From JAUMWX01 sp023394215 (GTDB lineage Bacteria > Bacillota > Clostridia > Tissierellales > Peptoniphilaceae), in NCBI GenBank assembly GCA_050313995.1, contig JBNPMM010000003.1: a DNA stretch of 64,000 nt; one strand, 5' to 3'. The notes beneath the pieces are model-generated. The model was not told the DNA's origin, ran no database searches, and saw nothing but the letters and a program-made list of their open reading frames with translations. This document shows positions 42,783-51,535 of this stretch, one piece after another. Positions within the stretch are counted from its first letter, which is position 1; each line of letters starts with the position of its first letter. Position numbers and translations under genes: made by a program.

Positions 42783-43193
42783 CTATTTATTATCGCCCGG
42801 TATGATATTTATAGGCACGTTTGATAATTTTGGAAGTGAAACATAAGTTTTCAATTCATCATCAAAATAATATATTCCTTCGCTTCCTTTAACTATTCCC
42901 TTAATAACATAATATTTTTTCCCGCTTTTACTATTCAATTCATAAATAAAATCATCTTTTCTTGAATAAATTCCTTCGTCAAATATCTTAAAGGAATTTG
43001 AAATTATATACCTATTATCAAATAAAAACGAAAAATTTTTATTGCTTTCAATTGGATAATTATTTGAATAAGTGCCGACTAAATTACTATTATAGTTATC
43101 AAGCTTGTTTTTTAGATCTATATAACTGATTCCTAACAGTAATAATAAACAAAAAAATATTATTGATAAAAATTTAAAAATATTTCTGTTCAT
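42783..43193 (-). CDS. Membrane-anchored protein of unknown function
   Basis: 136 residues. One N-terminal membrane segment or uncleaved signal (about 5-25, FKFLSIIFFCLLLLLGISYI). The remainder is a small outward domain rich in Tyr, Asn and Lys, probably beta-rich (KKYYVIKGIVKGSEGIYYFD). No family recognised. It lies 17 bases behind the YgjV-like gene and is the last gene of the long nucleoside operon; a link in function is not evident. Confidence 0.7.
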   Translation of the reverse strand: MNRNIFKFLSIIFFCLLLLLGISYIDLKNKLDNYNSNLVGTYSNNYPIESNKNFSFLFDNRYIISNSFKIFDEGIYSRKDDFIYELNSKSGKKYYVIKGIVKGSEGIYYFDDELKTYVSLPKLSNVPINIIPGDNK

Positions 43194-43210
43194 AAACCTT
43201 AACCCTATTC

Positions 43211-43747
43211 TTAATTAAATGCAGAATCCGGATCCCCAAGCTCCTTCCAACCGAACCTGGCTACGGAAATAATTATTGATAAAAGAGTGATAGTCTCATT
43301 TAAAACTCCTCCCCAAGATTTTACCAATATATCATAAATAAGCCAAGCCGGAGATGCACAGAAAAGATTGCTCATCCTAATTAACTTGGCATTGTTGGTC
43401 CAATAAAACAGGGTACTTACAGCCGAAGCGACAAATGCCAAAATACTTATAGGTCCTGCCCAAGTATGAAGCATAATAAGGGCAAAAAGAATGCAAAATA
43501 TAATTGGAAGCCCCCTAAATCTCACCCATTTCCAGTCCTTATATTTTATCAAAAGGGCGCTTCTCATAATATTAAGCCCGAGGCTTAAAGCTCCGCTGCC
43601 TGCTCCCAAAAAGAAAAATTGTATACAGAAAAGAAGGCTGCCTAAGAGTTGAAAAAAATACAAGGCCCTGTTGGATTTTACCTGGTAAGATATTATAAAA
43701 GCCACAACTCCCACAAAGCCTATTGCCTGGATAAAAAATGGATTCAT
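43211..43747 (-). CDS. YgjV-family membrane protein
   Basis: 178 residues, about six membrane segments. Matches the bacterial YgjV family by the start (AIGFVGVVAFIISYQVKSNRALYFFQLLGSLLF region), the loop ALSLGLNIMRSALLIKYK and the SPAWLIYDI motif. Function unknown. It starts 23 bases after the alcohol dehydrogenase gene. Confidence 0.8.
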   Translation of the reverse strand: MNPFFIQAIGFVGVVAFIISYQVKSNRALYFFQLLGSLLFCIQFFFLGAGSGALSLGLNIMRSALLIKYKDWKWVRFRGLPIIFCILFALIMLHTWAGPISILAFVASAVSTLFYWTNNAKLIRMSNLFCASPAWLIYDILVKSWGGVLNETITLLSIIISVARFGWKELGDPDSAFN

Positions 43748-43770
43748 CCGTCAAATTCCTCCAAAACCCG

Positions 43771-44940
43771 CTACAGGCAAAGCTTAAATATATTTACAAG
43801 GTCTTCTTCTTTAAGATCAATAAATCCCTTAATCAAGCCTCCCTTTTCAGCAACCGCCTTTTTAGCCATAACTTCAAAATTTTTATCATCTATACCGAGC
43901 TGTCCAAGACTACTTGTCAAACCGAGCTTATTGTATAGGAAATCTTCCAAAGCCTCTATTCCCTTTAAAGCTATTTCTTCTTTAGAAAAGTTCCTATCTA
44001 TATCAAATACATTTGTTGCAAAACTCACATACTTATCAAGGGTTCTGTCATTTAAACAATACCTCATCCATCTCGGTTGTAAAATTGCTAAACCAAGGCC
44101 GTGAGTAATATTATAAAACGCTGAAAACTCATGTTCCATCACGTGACAAGACCAAGCAGTCTGCTTACCCCCGTTGGTAAATCCGTTGATTGCCCATGAA
44201 GCCGCATAAGAAAGCTCAGCTCTTGCATGATAATCCTTAGGATTGTTTAGAGCTATAGGGCCATACTTTATTACCGTCTTCATAGCCCCTTCCATAAATC
44301 TGTCAAGCATTTCCAAATCCTCATCCAAGGAAAAATACACTTCCATAAGGTGGGACATAATATCCGCAGTACCACATGCCGTTTGATATGAGCTGCATGA
44401 ATAGGTAAATTCCGGATTTATAAAGCTTGCCTTCGGAAAAATAAAGTCACTTTCCCTTGCCAATTTTTCAAAACTTTCTTCATTACTTATGACCCCGCAG
44501 CTATCCATTTCAGAACCTGTTGCAGCCGCTGTAGGTATCGTAAAAATAGGCAAGGCGTCTTCTACAGAAATATTTTGAGAAAAATATTTCCATGGATCTT
44601 CATGAGATTTTGCAGCTACGGCAATCCACTTGCCTGCATCCATAGCAGAACCTCCGCCTGCCACCAAGACCATATCCACCGCTTCTTTTTTGGCTACAAG
44701 CCCGCCCTGCCTTACAAGCTCTATTGAAGGATTGGGTTTAATCCCTGTAAACTCCACATATTCTAAATTATATTTATTTAACTCGTCAATAATCATCTTA
44801 TATATAAGAGTTTCTTTTATAAAAGAATCGTAAACAAATAAAACTCTATTTCCTTCTTTCGACAGGGTCTCTCCTAAATTTTCCAAGGAATTTTTTCCGA
44901 AAAACACCTTGGTAGGTACATAATATCTAAAGTCGTGCAT
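43771..44940 (-). CDS. Iron-containing alcohol dehydrogenase (BDH type)
   Basis: 389 residues, group III ADH of the butanol dehydrogenase/YqhD kind. Nucleotide motif GGGSAMDAGKWIA near 94, IPTAAATGSEMDSCGV near 136, and metal ligands in TADIMSHLMEVY (Asp and His near 190) and HVMEHEFSAFYNITHGLGLA (His residues near 262 and 276). It reduces aldehydes to alcohols with NAD(P)H. In this operon, ten bases behind PNP, it could remove the aldehyde released by the class II aldolase at 52602. Confidence 0.92.
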   Translation of the reverse strand: MHDFRYYVPTKVFFGKNSLENLGETLSKEGNRVLFVYDSFIKETLIYKMIIDELNKYNLEYVEFTGIKPNPSIELVRQGGLVAKKEAVDMVLVAGGGSAMDAGKWIAVAAKSHEDPWKYFSQNISVEDALPIFTIPTAAATGSEMDSCGVISNEESFEKLARESDFIFPKASFINPEFTYSCSSYQTACGTADIMSHLMEVYFSLDEDLEMLDRFMEGAMKTVIKYGPIALNNPKDYHARAELSYAASWAINGFTNGGKQTAWSCHVMEHEFSAFYNITHGLGLAILQPRWMRYCLNDRTLDKYVSFATNVFDIDRNFSKEEIALKGIEALEDFLYNKLGLTSSLGQLGIDDKNFEVMAKKAVAEKGGLIKGFIDLKEEDLVNIFKLCL

Positions 44941-44950
44941 ACTTTCCCCC

Positions 44951-45775
44951 TTAAACTTGCATCTGCCTTATAATACTTTCAACATAACCGCTGAATTTTT
45001 CCTCAATCATCTTGGCTGTATCATCAACTTCCTGTGTAGTAAGTTCCTCTACAACGCCGGCAGCCATATTTGTAATTACGGATATGCCAAGTAGGGGAAG
45101 CTTACAATGAGCCGCTGTAACAGCTTCCGTAACGGTTGACATCCCGACTGCATCTCCACCTAAAATTCTCATGGCATTTATTTCTGCCGGAGTTTCAAAC
45201 TGAGGTCCTGACGCAAAATAATAGTTGCCTTCATGAACTCTTAAACCGCTGTCTTTTGCCAATTCAAGGGCTTGACGTCTCAAATCTTTTGTATACATAT
45301 TGGAAACATCAAAAAACCTGTCGCCGAATTCTTCGACATTTTTACCCCTAAGCGGGGAAGCTCCGAAAAGTTTAATATGATCTTTTATGAGCATGACATC
45401 ACCATTTGTATAACTTGTATTTATACCGCCGGCAGCATTTGTGATTATCAGGGCTTTTATACCTAAAAGCTTTAAAACCCTTACGGGTATTACAAGTTGC
45501 TCAAAATCATAGCCTTCATAAAAATGAAACCTTCCTGACATACATACAACTTTTCTTCCTTCTACCTCTCCAAGTATAAGCTTACCTGCATGTGAAGATA
45601 CTGTTGACCTAAGAAAATTAGGTATATCTTTGTAGTCGATTTCTACGGGATTTTTTATCCTCTTTGCAAGAGGACCCAAACAGGAGCCCAAAATCAAACC
45701 TATTTCCGGTACAAAATCTACCTTTTCCCTTATATAATCCGCTGCTTTCTTAAAATATTCATAATTGTATTCCAT
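44951..45775 (-). CDS. punA: Purine nucleoside phosphorylase (trimeric, PunA type)
   Basis: 274 residues. GLILGSCLGPLAKRI with the phosphate loop (normally LGSGLG), SSHAGKLILGEVEGR, MSGRFHFYEGYD, ITNAAGGIN, then VGMSTVTEAVTAAH. It phosphorolyses purine (deoxy)nucleosides to base and (deoxy)ribose-1-phosphate. Gene order behind the nucleoside ABC transporter fits directly. The Cys in SCLG is a small deviation next to the usual SGLG. Confidence 0.94.
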   Translation of the reverse strand: MEYNYEYFKKAADYIREKVDFVPEIGLILGSCLGPLAKRIKNPVEIDYKDIPNFLRSTVSSHAGKLILGEVEGRKVVCMSGRFHFYEGYDFEQLVIPVRVLKLLGIKALIITNAAGGINTSYTNGDVMLIKDHIKLFGASPLRGKNVEEFGDRFFDVSNMYTKDLRRQALELAKDSGLRVHEGNYYFASGPQFETPAEINAMRILGGDAVGMSTVTEAVTAAHCKLPLLGISVITNMAAGVVEELTTQEVDDTAKMIEEKFSGYVESIIRQMQV

Positions 45776-45808
45776 AATTTCCCTCCAGAATTTTATACTT
45801 TCAACTTC

Positions 45809-46699
45809 CTACTTGTTCTTTTGAAGCCTCTTTGAAAATATAACAAGGGCTACAACCGTACCTATATAAGGTATAGCCATTGTAATTTGACTCTTTATAG
45901 AACCTTGAAGTGCTGTTCCCAAAGCCTGACAAATTCCGAAGAACAGGCTTGAAAATATAGTAATAATAGGATGGTTCATACCCATAGATGCTGCAGCCAT
46001 AGCTATAAAGCCCCTACCTGCAGACATATTTTCAGTAAACAGGGTAACTTGACCCATAGATAAAACAACTCCTCCCAAGCCGCATAAAAGACCTGAGGCT
46101 ATAACGGCCAACATCTGTATTTTGGTGCCTTTTGTTCCAAGAGATTCAGCTGCAGTCTTATTTAGTCCAACCGATAAAACCCTGTATCCTTGCACAGTCT
46201 TATATAGGTATATAAATATAAGTATTGCTATAAAATAACAAGCATAGTCTATTATGGTAAGATCCGCAAACATTCTGCCTATAAAAGTATCCTTCAAGGC
46301 ATCAATATTCAATTTCCCAAGGGGTATAATCCTCTTGTCCGCCAATTTTCCTCTTAAACCGAACACTATAAAGAGTAGATAACTGGTCATTGCCGCAACT
46401 AAAATATTAATAGAGGTACCTATTACCATGTCCGGTCCCTTGTATTTTACCTGCAAAACCGCAACTATAAGTGCAATTAAGCCCCCGCTTAAAATGCCAG
46501 CCAAAACGGACAACAAAACATTTGAGGTAAAATAATTTACCACAATGGATACAAAACAACCGATTAACATTTGCCCTTCAAGAGCAACGTTGAAAACTCC
46601 GACCTTACCGCATATTGCAGATCCCAAAGCTACAAGCAAAATAGGACTTGTAGACCTGAAGACGGAATTAATAATTTGAGCGATATAGTTTAGAGGCAT
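45809..46699 (-). CDS. Nucleoside ABC transporter permease (NupQ/YufQ-like)
   Basis: 296 residues, about nine membrane segments. BPD_transp_2 family with KVGVFNVALEGQMLIG near 28-43, the family signature for nucleoside permeases, and VGLNKTAAESLGTKG in the cytoplasmic loop. Smaller of the two permeases. Ends 33 bases before PNP and starts one base after the larger permease gene. Confidence 0.92.
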   Translation of the reverse strand: MPLNYIAQIINSVFRSTSPILLVALGSAICGKVGVFNVALEGQMLIGCFVSIVVNYFTSNVLLSVLAGILSGGLIALIVAVLQVKYKGPDMVIGTSINILVAAMTSYLLFIVFGLRGKLADKRIIPLGKLNIDALKDTFIGRMFADLTIIDYACYFIAILIFIYLYKTVQGYRVLSVGLNKTAAESLGTKGTKIQMLAVIASGLLCGLGGVVLSMGQVTLFTENMSAGRGFIAMAAASMGMNHPIITIFSSLFFGICQALGTALQGSIKSQITMAIPYIGTVVALVIFSKRLQKNK

Positions 46700-46700
46700 C

Positions 46701-47798
46701 CTATTTTTCCTCCTTTAAGTCTTTATTTTCTTTTTTTGACAATTTCAACTTACGATTTTTCAAAGCAAAATCCAACTTAACAGCTACAAACAGTGTAATG
46801 CAACATTGTATTATAGTAGCAAGCTCTACCGGCATCTTCATGGTTCTTTGAATTGCCGAACCTCCTATTTGTAAACCTGATAAGAATATAGATGAAGCAA
46901 AAATCCCTACCGGATTATGATTAGCTATCAAAGCCGCCATCAAACCTGTCCAAGCATAACTTCCTGATGTAAGCATGCCGTCAAGGTATCTATAATCAAC
47001 CCCGAACACTATACAGGCTCCTGCTATACTTGCAACAGCTCCTGTAAGTGCCATTGTAATAAGCATGGTTTTCTTTTGATTTATACCGCCATAACTTGCA
47101 AAGTTCGGATTTAACCCCGTCATCTTGGATTCATAGCCCAAAACAGTCTTTTTTGTATAAAAAATCAATAATAGCATAATAATTATAGCTATGATAAAAC
47201 CCATGTTGAAAGTTCCCTGAGCCATAAGTTTCGGAAGCCTCACTCCCTCATCAAGCAAGGGTGTTTGTATTGCCGCAATATCCGAAGATGATGAATCTTT
47301 CAAGTGATAGGTAACAAAATAACTTGTTATATACTTTGCTATATAGTTCATCATAAGAGATATAATTGTAAGACTTGCCCCGAACTTCATCTGTAAAAAT
47401 GCCGGAACAATTGCATAAAGAGCTCCTGCAAGCATACCTCCAAGCCATGACACTATAAAGACAAGCCAGCCCGGTCCCGGAATTGTAAGAGCAAGCACGA
47501 CACTTACCACAGTGCCGACAATCATTTCTCCCTCAATACCTATATTGTAATAGCCCGCTCTCCATGAAATGGAAGTTGCATATGCACATATCATAATAGG
47601 TGTAGCCCTTGTAAAAGCCGATAAAAGATAGTAGCTTTTAAAAAATGAGTTTTCAAACATTTTTCTATAAACTTCCAAGGGATCTTCTCCACTTGCAACT
47701 ATTACCAAGGCCCCTATCAAAAGTCCCAAAATAATTGCCACAAGGGGTCTTCTCAACGACTTAAAACCCTTGAAAATAGATTGCTTATTAATTTTCAT
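46701..47798 (-). CDS. Nucleoside ABC transporter permease (NupP/YufP-like)
   Basis: 365 residues from the ATG at 47798, chosen because the GGGGGG of the ribosome-binding site leaves only three bases to the ATG at 47804. BPD_transp_2 family with ISWRAGYYNIGIEGEMIVG near 83 and GLNPNFASYGGINQKKT in the loop. Its start lies inside the end of the ATP-binding gene (about 11-base overlap), so translation is coupled. Confidence 0.92.
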   Translation of the reverse strand: MKINKQSIFKGFKSLRRPLVAIILGLLIGALVIVASGEDPLEVYRKMFENSFFKSYYLLSAFTRATPIMICAYATSISWRAGYYNIGIEGEMIVGTVVSVVLALTIPGPGWLVFIVSWLGGMLAGALYAIVPAFLQMKFGASLTIISLMMNYIAKYITSYFVTYHLKDSSSSDIAAIQTPLLDEGVRLPKLMAQGTFNMGFIIAIIIMLLLIFYTKKTVLGYESKMTGLNPNFASYGGINQKKTMLITMALTGAVASIAGACIVFGVDYRYLDGMLTSGSYAWTGLMAALIANHNPVGIFASSIFLSGLQIGGSAIQRTMKMPVELATIIQCCITLFVAVKLDFALKNRKLKLSKKENKDLKEEK

Positions 47799-49308
47799 TG
47801 GCATTTCCCCCCATCATATAGATACCGATTTTCTCTTCGGTAGCTTCTTTTCTTGTGAATTCTGCCACTATTTTTCCATCATAAATTACATATATTCTGT
47901 CGGATAAGGACATGATTTCTGTAAGCTCTGAAGAAATAAGAAGAACTCCTCCCATCTCATTTCTCCTCTTTAAAAGCTGATCATGAACATACTTCATAGC
48001 TCCTATATCTATTCCTCTTGTGGGTTCCGCAGCTATGATACATGCTGTATCTTCCTCTATCTCCCTGGCAACTATGAGCTTTTGGATGTTTCCTCCCGAC
48101 AATTCACCGGCCTTTTGACCGATACCGCTGTTTCTGACATCATATTCTTCAAGCAACTTTTCAGTAAACGCCTTGGACTCCCTGTATTTAATAAGTCCCC
48201 TCAAAGAAAATTCTTCCTTCTTATGATGGCTCATCATGGCAGTTTCAAGCAAATTTGCCTCCTTGGCACAACCCCACAAATATCTGTCTTCTGGTATACA
48301 TGCCATACCCGTATCCCTGATATCCTTTACAGATTTACCCTTAACATTCTGCCCGTTTAAGATAATTTCGCCGTCATCAGCCTTAACAAGCCCTGTAAGC
48401 ACCTTGATAAGCTCAGATTGACCGTTTCCAGAAACTCCGGCAATTCCTACAATCTCCCCTTTCTTGAGATGAAGATTTATACCGTCAAGTATATTTCTGC
48501 CGCCCTTGTTGTCCTTCAAGACCAAATCTTTAACCCTTAATATATCCTCTCCGGCTTCCAATTCCGGGATTTCCTGATTTATTATATTTTTTCCAACCAT
48601 AAGATAGGATAAATCTTCGATACTTGTATCGGAAATATTTACTTCTTTTATGTATTTCCCCCTACGCATTACCAAAACCCTGTCAGCAACTTCCATGACT
48701 TCTTTAAGCTTATGGGTAATGATTATAATGGACTTGCCAAGTTTTGAAAGATTCTTTATTGTCGAAAGCAGTTCATCAACCTCCTGAGGTGTTAGGACTG
48801 CCGATGGTTCATCAAATATGATAATTTCGGCATTTTGATAAAGAACTTTAAGTATTTCAACACGCTGCTGAAGGCCTACGGGATATTGCCCCACCTTTAC
48901 CCTCGGGTCTATCTTAAGTCCATATTTCTCGGATAATTTTTCAGTTTCCTCTATAGCCTTTTTCCTATCAAAAAATATGCCGTATTTTCTTGGCTCATAA
49001 CCGTAAACAACATTTTCCGCAACAGTACAGGTATCAAGAAGCATAAAATGTTGCTGTACCATTCCTATCTTATGCGCCATTGCATCATGAGGCGTCCTAA
49101 TATCAACTTCCTTGTCTTCAAGATAGATTTTTCCCTCTGTTGCAGTTTCAAGACCATATAAAATTTTCATCAATGTAGATTTTCCCGCCCCATTTTCCCC
49201 AATGACGGCAAGGATTTCCCCCTTATTAAGGGTAAGGCTAATATCATCATTTGCCTTTAAAGAGCCATATATTTTTGTGATATTCTCCATTCTAAGTATG
49301 GCAGACAT
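47788..49308 (-). CDS. Nucleoside ABC transporter ATP-binding protein (NupO-like, two domains)
   Basis: 506 residues from the ATG at 49308 (GGAGG six bases upstream). Two nucleotide-binding domains as in sugar/nucleoside importers. First: GENGAGKST, signature QYPVGLQQRVEI and DEPSAVLTP. Second: GVSGNGQSEL, signature AGELSGGNIQKLIV and EPTRGIDIG. Powers the two permeases that follow. Behind the BMP gene, separated from it by a strong hairpin. Confidence 0.93.
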   Translation of the reverse strand: MSAILRMENITKIYGSLKANDDISLTLNKGEILAVIGENGAGKSTLMKILYGLETATEGKIYLEDKEVDIRTPHDAMAHKIGMVQQHFMLLDTCTVAENVVYGYEPRKYGIFFDRKKAIEETEKLSEKYGLKIDPRVKVGQYPVGLQQRVEILKVLYQNAEIIIFDEPSAVLTPQEVDELLSTIKNLSKLGKSIIIITHKLKEVMEVADRVLVMRRGKYIKEVNISDTSIEDLSYLMVGKNIINQEIPELEAGEDILRVKDLVLKDNKGGRNILDGINLHLKKGEIVGIAGVSGNGQSELIKVLTGLVKADDGEIILNGQNVKGKSVKDIRDTGMACIPEDRYLWGCAKEANLLETAMMSHHKKEEFSLRGLIKYRESKAFTEKLLEEYDVRNSGIGQKAGELSGGNIQKLIVAREIEEDTACIIAAEPTRGIDIGAMKYVHDQLLKRRNEMGGVLLISSELTEIMSLSDRIYVIYDGKIVAEFTRKEATEEKIGIYMMGGNANEN

Positions 49309-49338
49309 AGGCATCCTCCAATTGTTCGTAATATAACA

Positions 49339-49364
49339 GGTGCTGGAGCCTATACTCCAGCACC
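49339..49364 (-). promoter_or_regulatory. Intercistronic stabilising hairpin in the nucleoside operon
   Basis: GGTGCTGGAG (49339-49348) and CTCCAGCACC (49355-49364): perfect 10-bp GC-rich stem, 6-base loop. On the minus strand it is followed by TGTTATATTACG, with no U-tract, so it is not a normal terminator. It lies between the BMP and ATP-binding genes, where a 3' stabilising structure for the binding-protein mRNA is common. Confidence 0.75.
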
Positions 49365-49388
49365 ATTTTATTCTTTTTGTAATTTAAA

Positions 49389-50480
49389 TTAATATGCAAA
49401 ATCTTCTTCTTTAGGAATAGTCTTTAAGTCTATTTTTCCTGATTTTATATCTTCAGCAGCCTTCTTTACAACTTCAAGATCTTCCTTAGAAAGACGTTCT
49501 GACATAGGGTTTTTACTTTCATGTGTTGCATGAACGGCTCCTAAAGCACCTTCTGCAACTCCCCATTCTTCATTATCAGTATTCCAACCGCTCATATATA
49601 AGTCTATAACCTTAACTATTGTGTTGTATGTATCCTTAATAGCTGAGGTAACTATAAATGAGTTTTCCTTATCAGTTTCATCCACATCTTGTCCTGACGT
49701 ATAGAATTTTTGCTCTTTCGCAGCTTCAAATACACCTGAACCGCCTGCTGCAGCTGCTGCATTTATAAACTTAGCACCCTTTGCAGATATTTGTAATGCC
49801 AATTCCTTAGCCTTTGCAGGGTCATTGTAACTTCCTACATAATTGAAGGCAAACTTAGCTTCAGGATCTACAGACTTTACTCCGTTTATATATCCATAAC
49901 GACCCTTCCATGAACCGGCACCTTCATCTACGTGAACACCACCATAAAGATGAGATTCCCCATCAACAACAAGGGCTGCTATAACCCCTACAAGATAAGA
50001 AGATTCTTGTGAACGATAAGAAATACACTTTACGTTTTTAGCCTCAACTTCCGAATCTATCAAAGCAAATGCCTTATCAGGATATTCACTTGAAACTTTA
50101 GCTAAAGCTTCTCCTGACTCCCAGCCTCCGCCTATAATAAGGTCATAACCTTCATTGGCAAAAGCACGGATATTTTCTTCATATTCAGCAGTATCAACAC
50201 ACTCTACATTTGTTACTTCCAAATTGTGTTTTTTACCGGCATCCTTAAGACCTTCAACCATTTGTGTTAAAAATGGATTTGTACCTACCTTGTTGGAAAC
50301 TAAGGCAACTTTTTTCTTAGCAGTAGTTTCAGTTTTTCCACTTTCACCACCCTTGGTATCTTCTGTAGTCTTAGCGCCGTCTTTAGAAGTATTTTCAGCC
50401 TCTTTTCCCTTTCCTCCACAGGCACTTAATGATAACACCAATATGAAACTCATCACTAATGCCAAAATTCTCCTCTTCAT
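49389..50480 (-). CDS. BMP-family nucleoside-binding lipoprotein
   Basis: 363 residues. Lipoprotein signal with lipobox LSAC at about 18-21, then a Lys/Glu/Thr-rich tether (to about 57). The binding domain has VSNKVGTNPFLTQMVEGL, GGGWESGEALAKVSSEYPDKAFALID and SYRSQESSYLVGVIAALV, matching BmpA/Med/PnrA-type solute receptors, which bind purine nucleosides. AAGGAGG before the ATG. First gene of the BMP-NupOPQ-PNP-ADH operon. Confidence 0.92.
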   Translation of the reverse strand: MKRRILALVMSFILVLSLSACGGKGKEAENTSKDGAKTTEDTKGGESGKTETTAKKKVALVSNKVGTNPFLTQMVEGLKDAGKKHNLEVTNVECVDTAEYEENIRAFANEGYDLIIGGGWESGEALAKVSSEYPDKAFALIDSEVEAKNVKCISYRSQESSYLVGVIAALVVDGESHLYGGVHVDEGAGSWKGRYGYINGVKSVDPEAKFAFNYVGSYNDPAKAKELALQISAKGAKFINAAAAAGGSGVFEAAKEQKFYTSGQDVDETDKENSFIVTSAIKDTYNTIVKVIDLYMSGWNTDNEEWGVAEGALGAVHATHESKNPMSERLSKEDLEVVKKAAEDIKSGKIDLKTIPKEEDFAY

Positions 50481-50520
50481 TTCGTCCTCCTTATTTGGTT
50501 GGATAATAATATTTTATATC

Positions 50521-50535
50521 AAATGCTCAGCATTT
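50521..50535. promoter_or_regulatory. Palindromic operator candidate upstream of the BMP gene
   Basis: AAATGC-TCA-GCATTT, perfect 6-bp arms. On the minus strand it lies between a possible TTATTA -35 and TAAAAT -10, in the gap between the DeoR-type gene and BMP. A likely binding site for that regulator. Confidence 0.5.
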
Positions 50536-50558
50536 AATAACATCAGAAAATCTCTAAA

Positions 50559-51329
50559 CTATTTTGGAAAAATCAATTCTACATTTTGGCTTTCCAAGTA
50601 GGAAATCCACTCGTCACTCGGTTTTTTATCAGTAACTACTGCATCTATCTGTGAAATATCGGCAATCAAAAATCTTATATGGTCTCTAAATTTAGAATGA
50701 TCTACCAATAAAACCCTTTTTAGGCTCCTTTCGACCATAATCTGGCTAACGGCACACTGTTCGGAAACATTATGCATGAGTCCCGACTTAATCCCCACGG
50801 ACGGGCAACTCAAAAATAATATATCACAATAATACTTTCTCAAGGAATCCTCCGCTACGTGTCCTACAAAGGACGCAGAAGCACTCCTATAGTTTCCTCC
50901 TATACCTATAAGCTTGGTTTTTTCCTTATTGCCTTCAAAAAGCTTAATAATATTAAGGGAATTTGTAATAATAGTTACCTCAAGGTCCCTATCTATGATT
51001 TCCCTTGCCAGGGTCAAACAGGTACTGCTGTCATCAAGCATAATTGTCATCTGCTCATTTATGTACTTATCAAATGCCAACTCGGAAATTTTCGCCTTTT
51101 CATTCACCAAAAATTCCTTTCTCTTGGCAACCGGTATTTGATTTTGAAACGAATCTATGTATGCACCGCCATGAACCCTATGCAAAAGCCCGGCATCTTC
51201 CATATCTTTAAGCTCACGTCTAATAGTTTCCTCACTACATGCCAACTCAAGTGCCATTTCCCTCACGGTAATAGTCCCCTTTAGCCTAAGGCGAGCTTCA
51301 ATAAATCTTTGCCTATCTTTTTTCAGCAT
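50559..51329 (-). CDS. DeoR/GlpR-family transcriptional regulator
   Basis: 256 residues. N-terminal winged helix: GTITVREMALELACSEETIRRELKDMEDAGLLHRVHGGAY (DeoR pattern). The C-terminal sugar-phosphate sensor has the DDSSTCL and VVTDKKPSDEW regions typical of DeoRC domains. It probably senses a pentose phosphate and represses the neighbouring nucleoside operon and/or the divergent isomerase-aldolase pair. Its own promoter lies at 51386. Confidence 0.92.
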   Translation of the reverse strand: MLKKDRQRFIEARLRLKGTITVREMALELACSEETIRRELKDMEDAGLLHRVHGGAYIDSFQNQIPVAKRKEFLVNEKAKISELAFDKYINEQMTIMLDDSSTCLTLAREIIDRDLEVTIITNSLNIIKLFEGNKEKTKLIGIGGNYRSASASFVGHVAEDSLRKYYCDILFLSCPSVGIKSGLMHNVSEQCAVSQIMVERSLKRVLLVDHSKFRDHIRFLIADISQIDAVVTDKKPSDEWISYLESQNVELIFPK

Positions 51330-51385
51330 ACCGCACCCCTTTTCTTGTCATAAAAATCTCTATTGATTTTTATTTGTCCATCTAA

Positions 51386-51414
51386 ATTTTATCTTAGAAG
51401 CCCATAAAAGTCAA
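51386..51414 (-). promoter_or_regulatory. Promoter of the DeoR-type regulator
   Basis: Minus strand TTGACT (51409-51414), 17 bases, TAAAAT (51386-51391). Confidence 0.6.
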
Positions 51415-51473
51415 CGCTTTCAGATATAAAATCCACAATTTTTTTGTTTATTTTGGTTTTTTGACGTTTTCTG

Positions 51474-51502
51474 TTTACTTACCGTTATAAATGCTATATA
51501 AT
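51474..51502 (+). promoter_or_regulatory. Promoter of the isomerase-aldolase operon
   Basis: TTTACT (51474-51479), 17 bases, TATAAT (51497-51502). A second possible promoter, TTGACG (51461-51466) with TTATAA after 18 bases, overlaps it. Confidence 0.5.
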
Positions 51503-51535
51503 TTTAACAAATACACTATTGGGAGAATTTTTACT

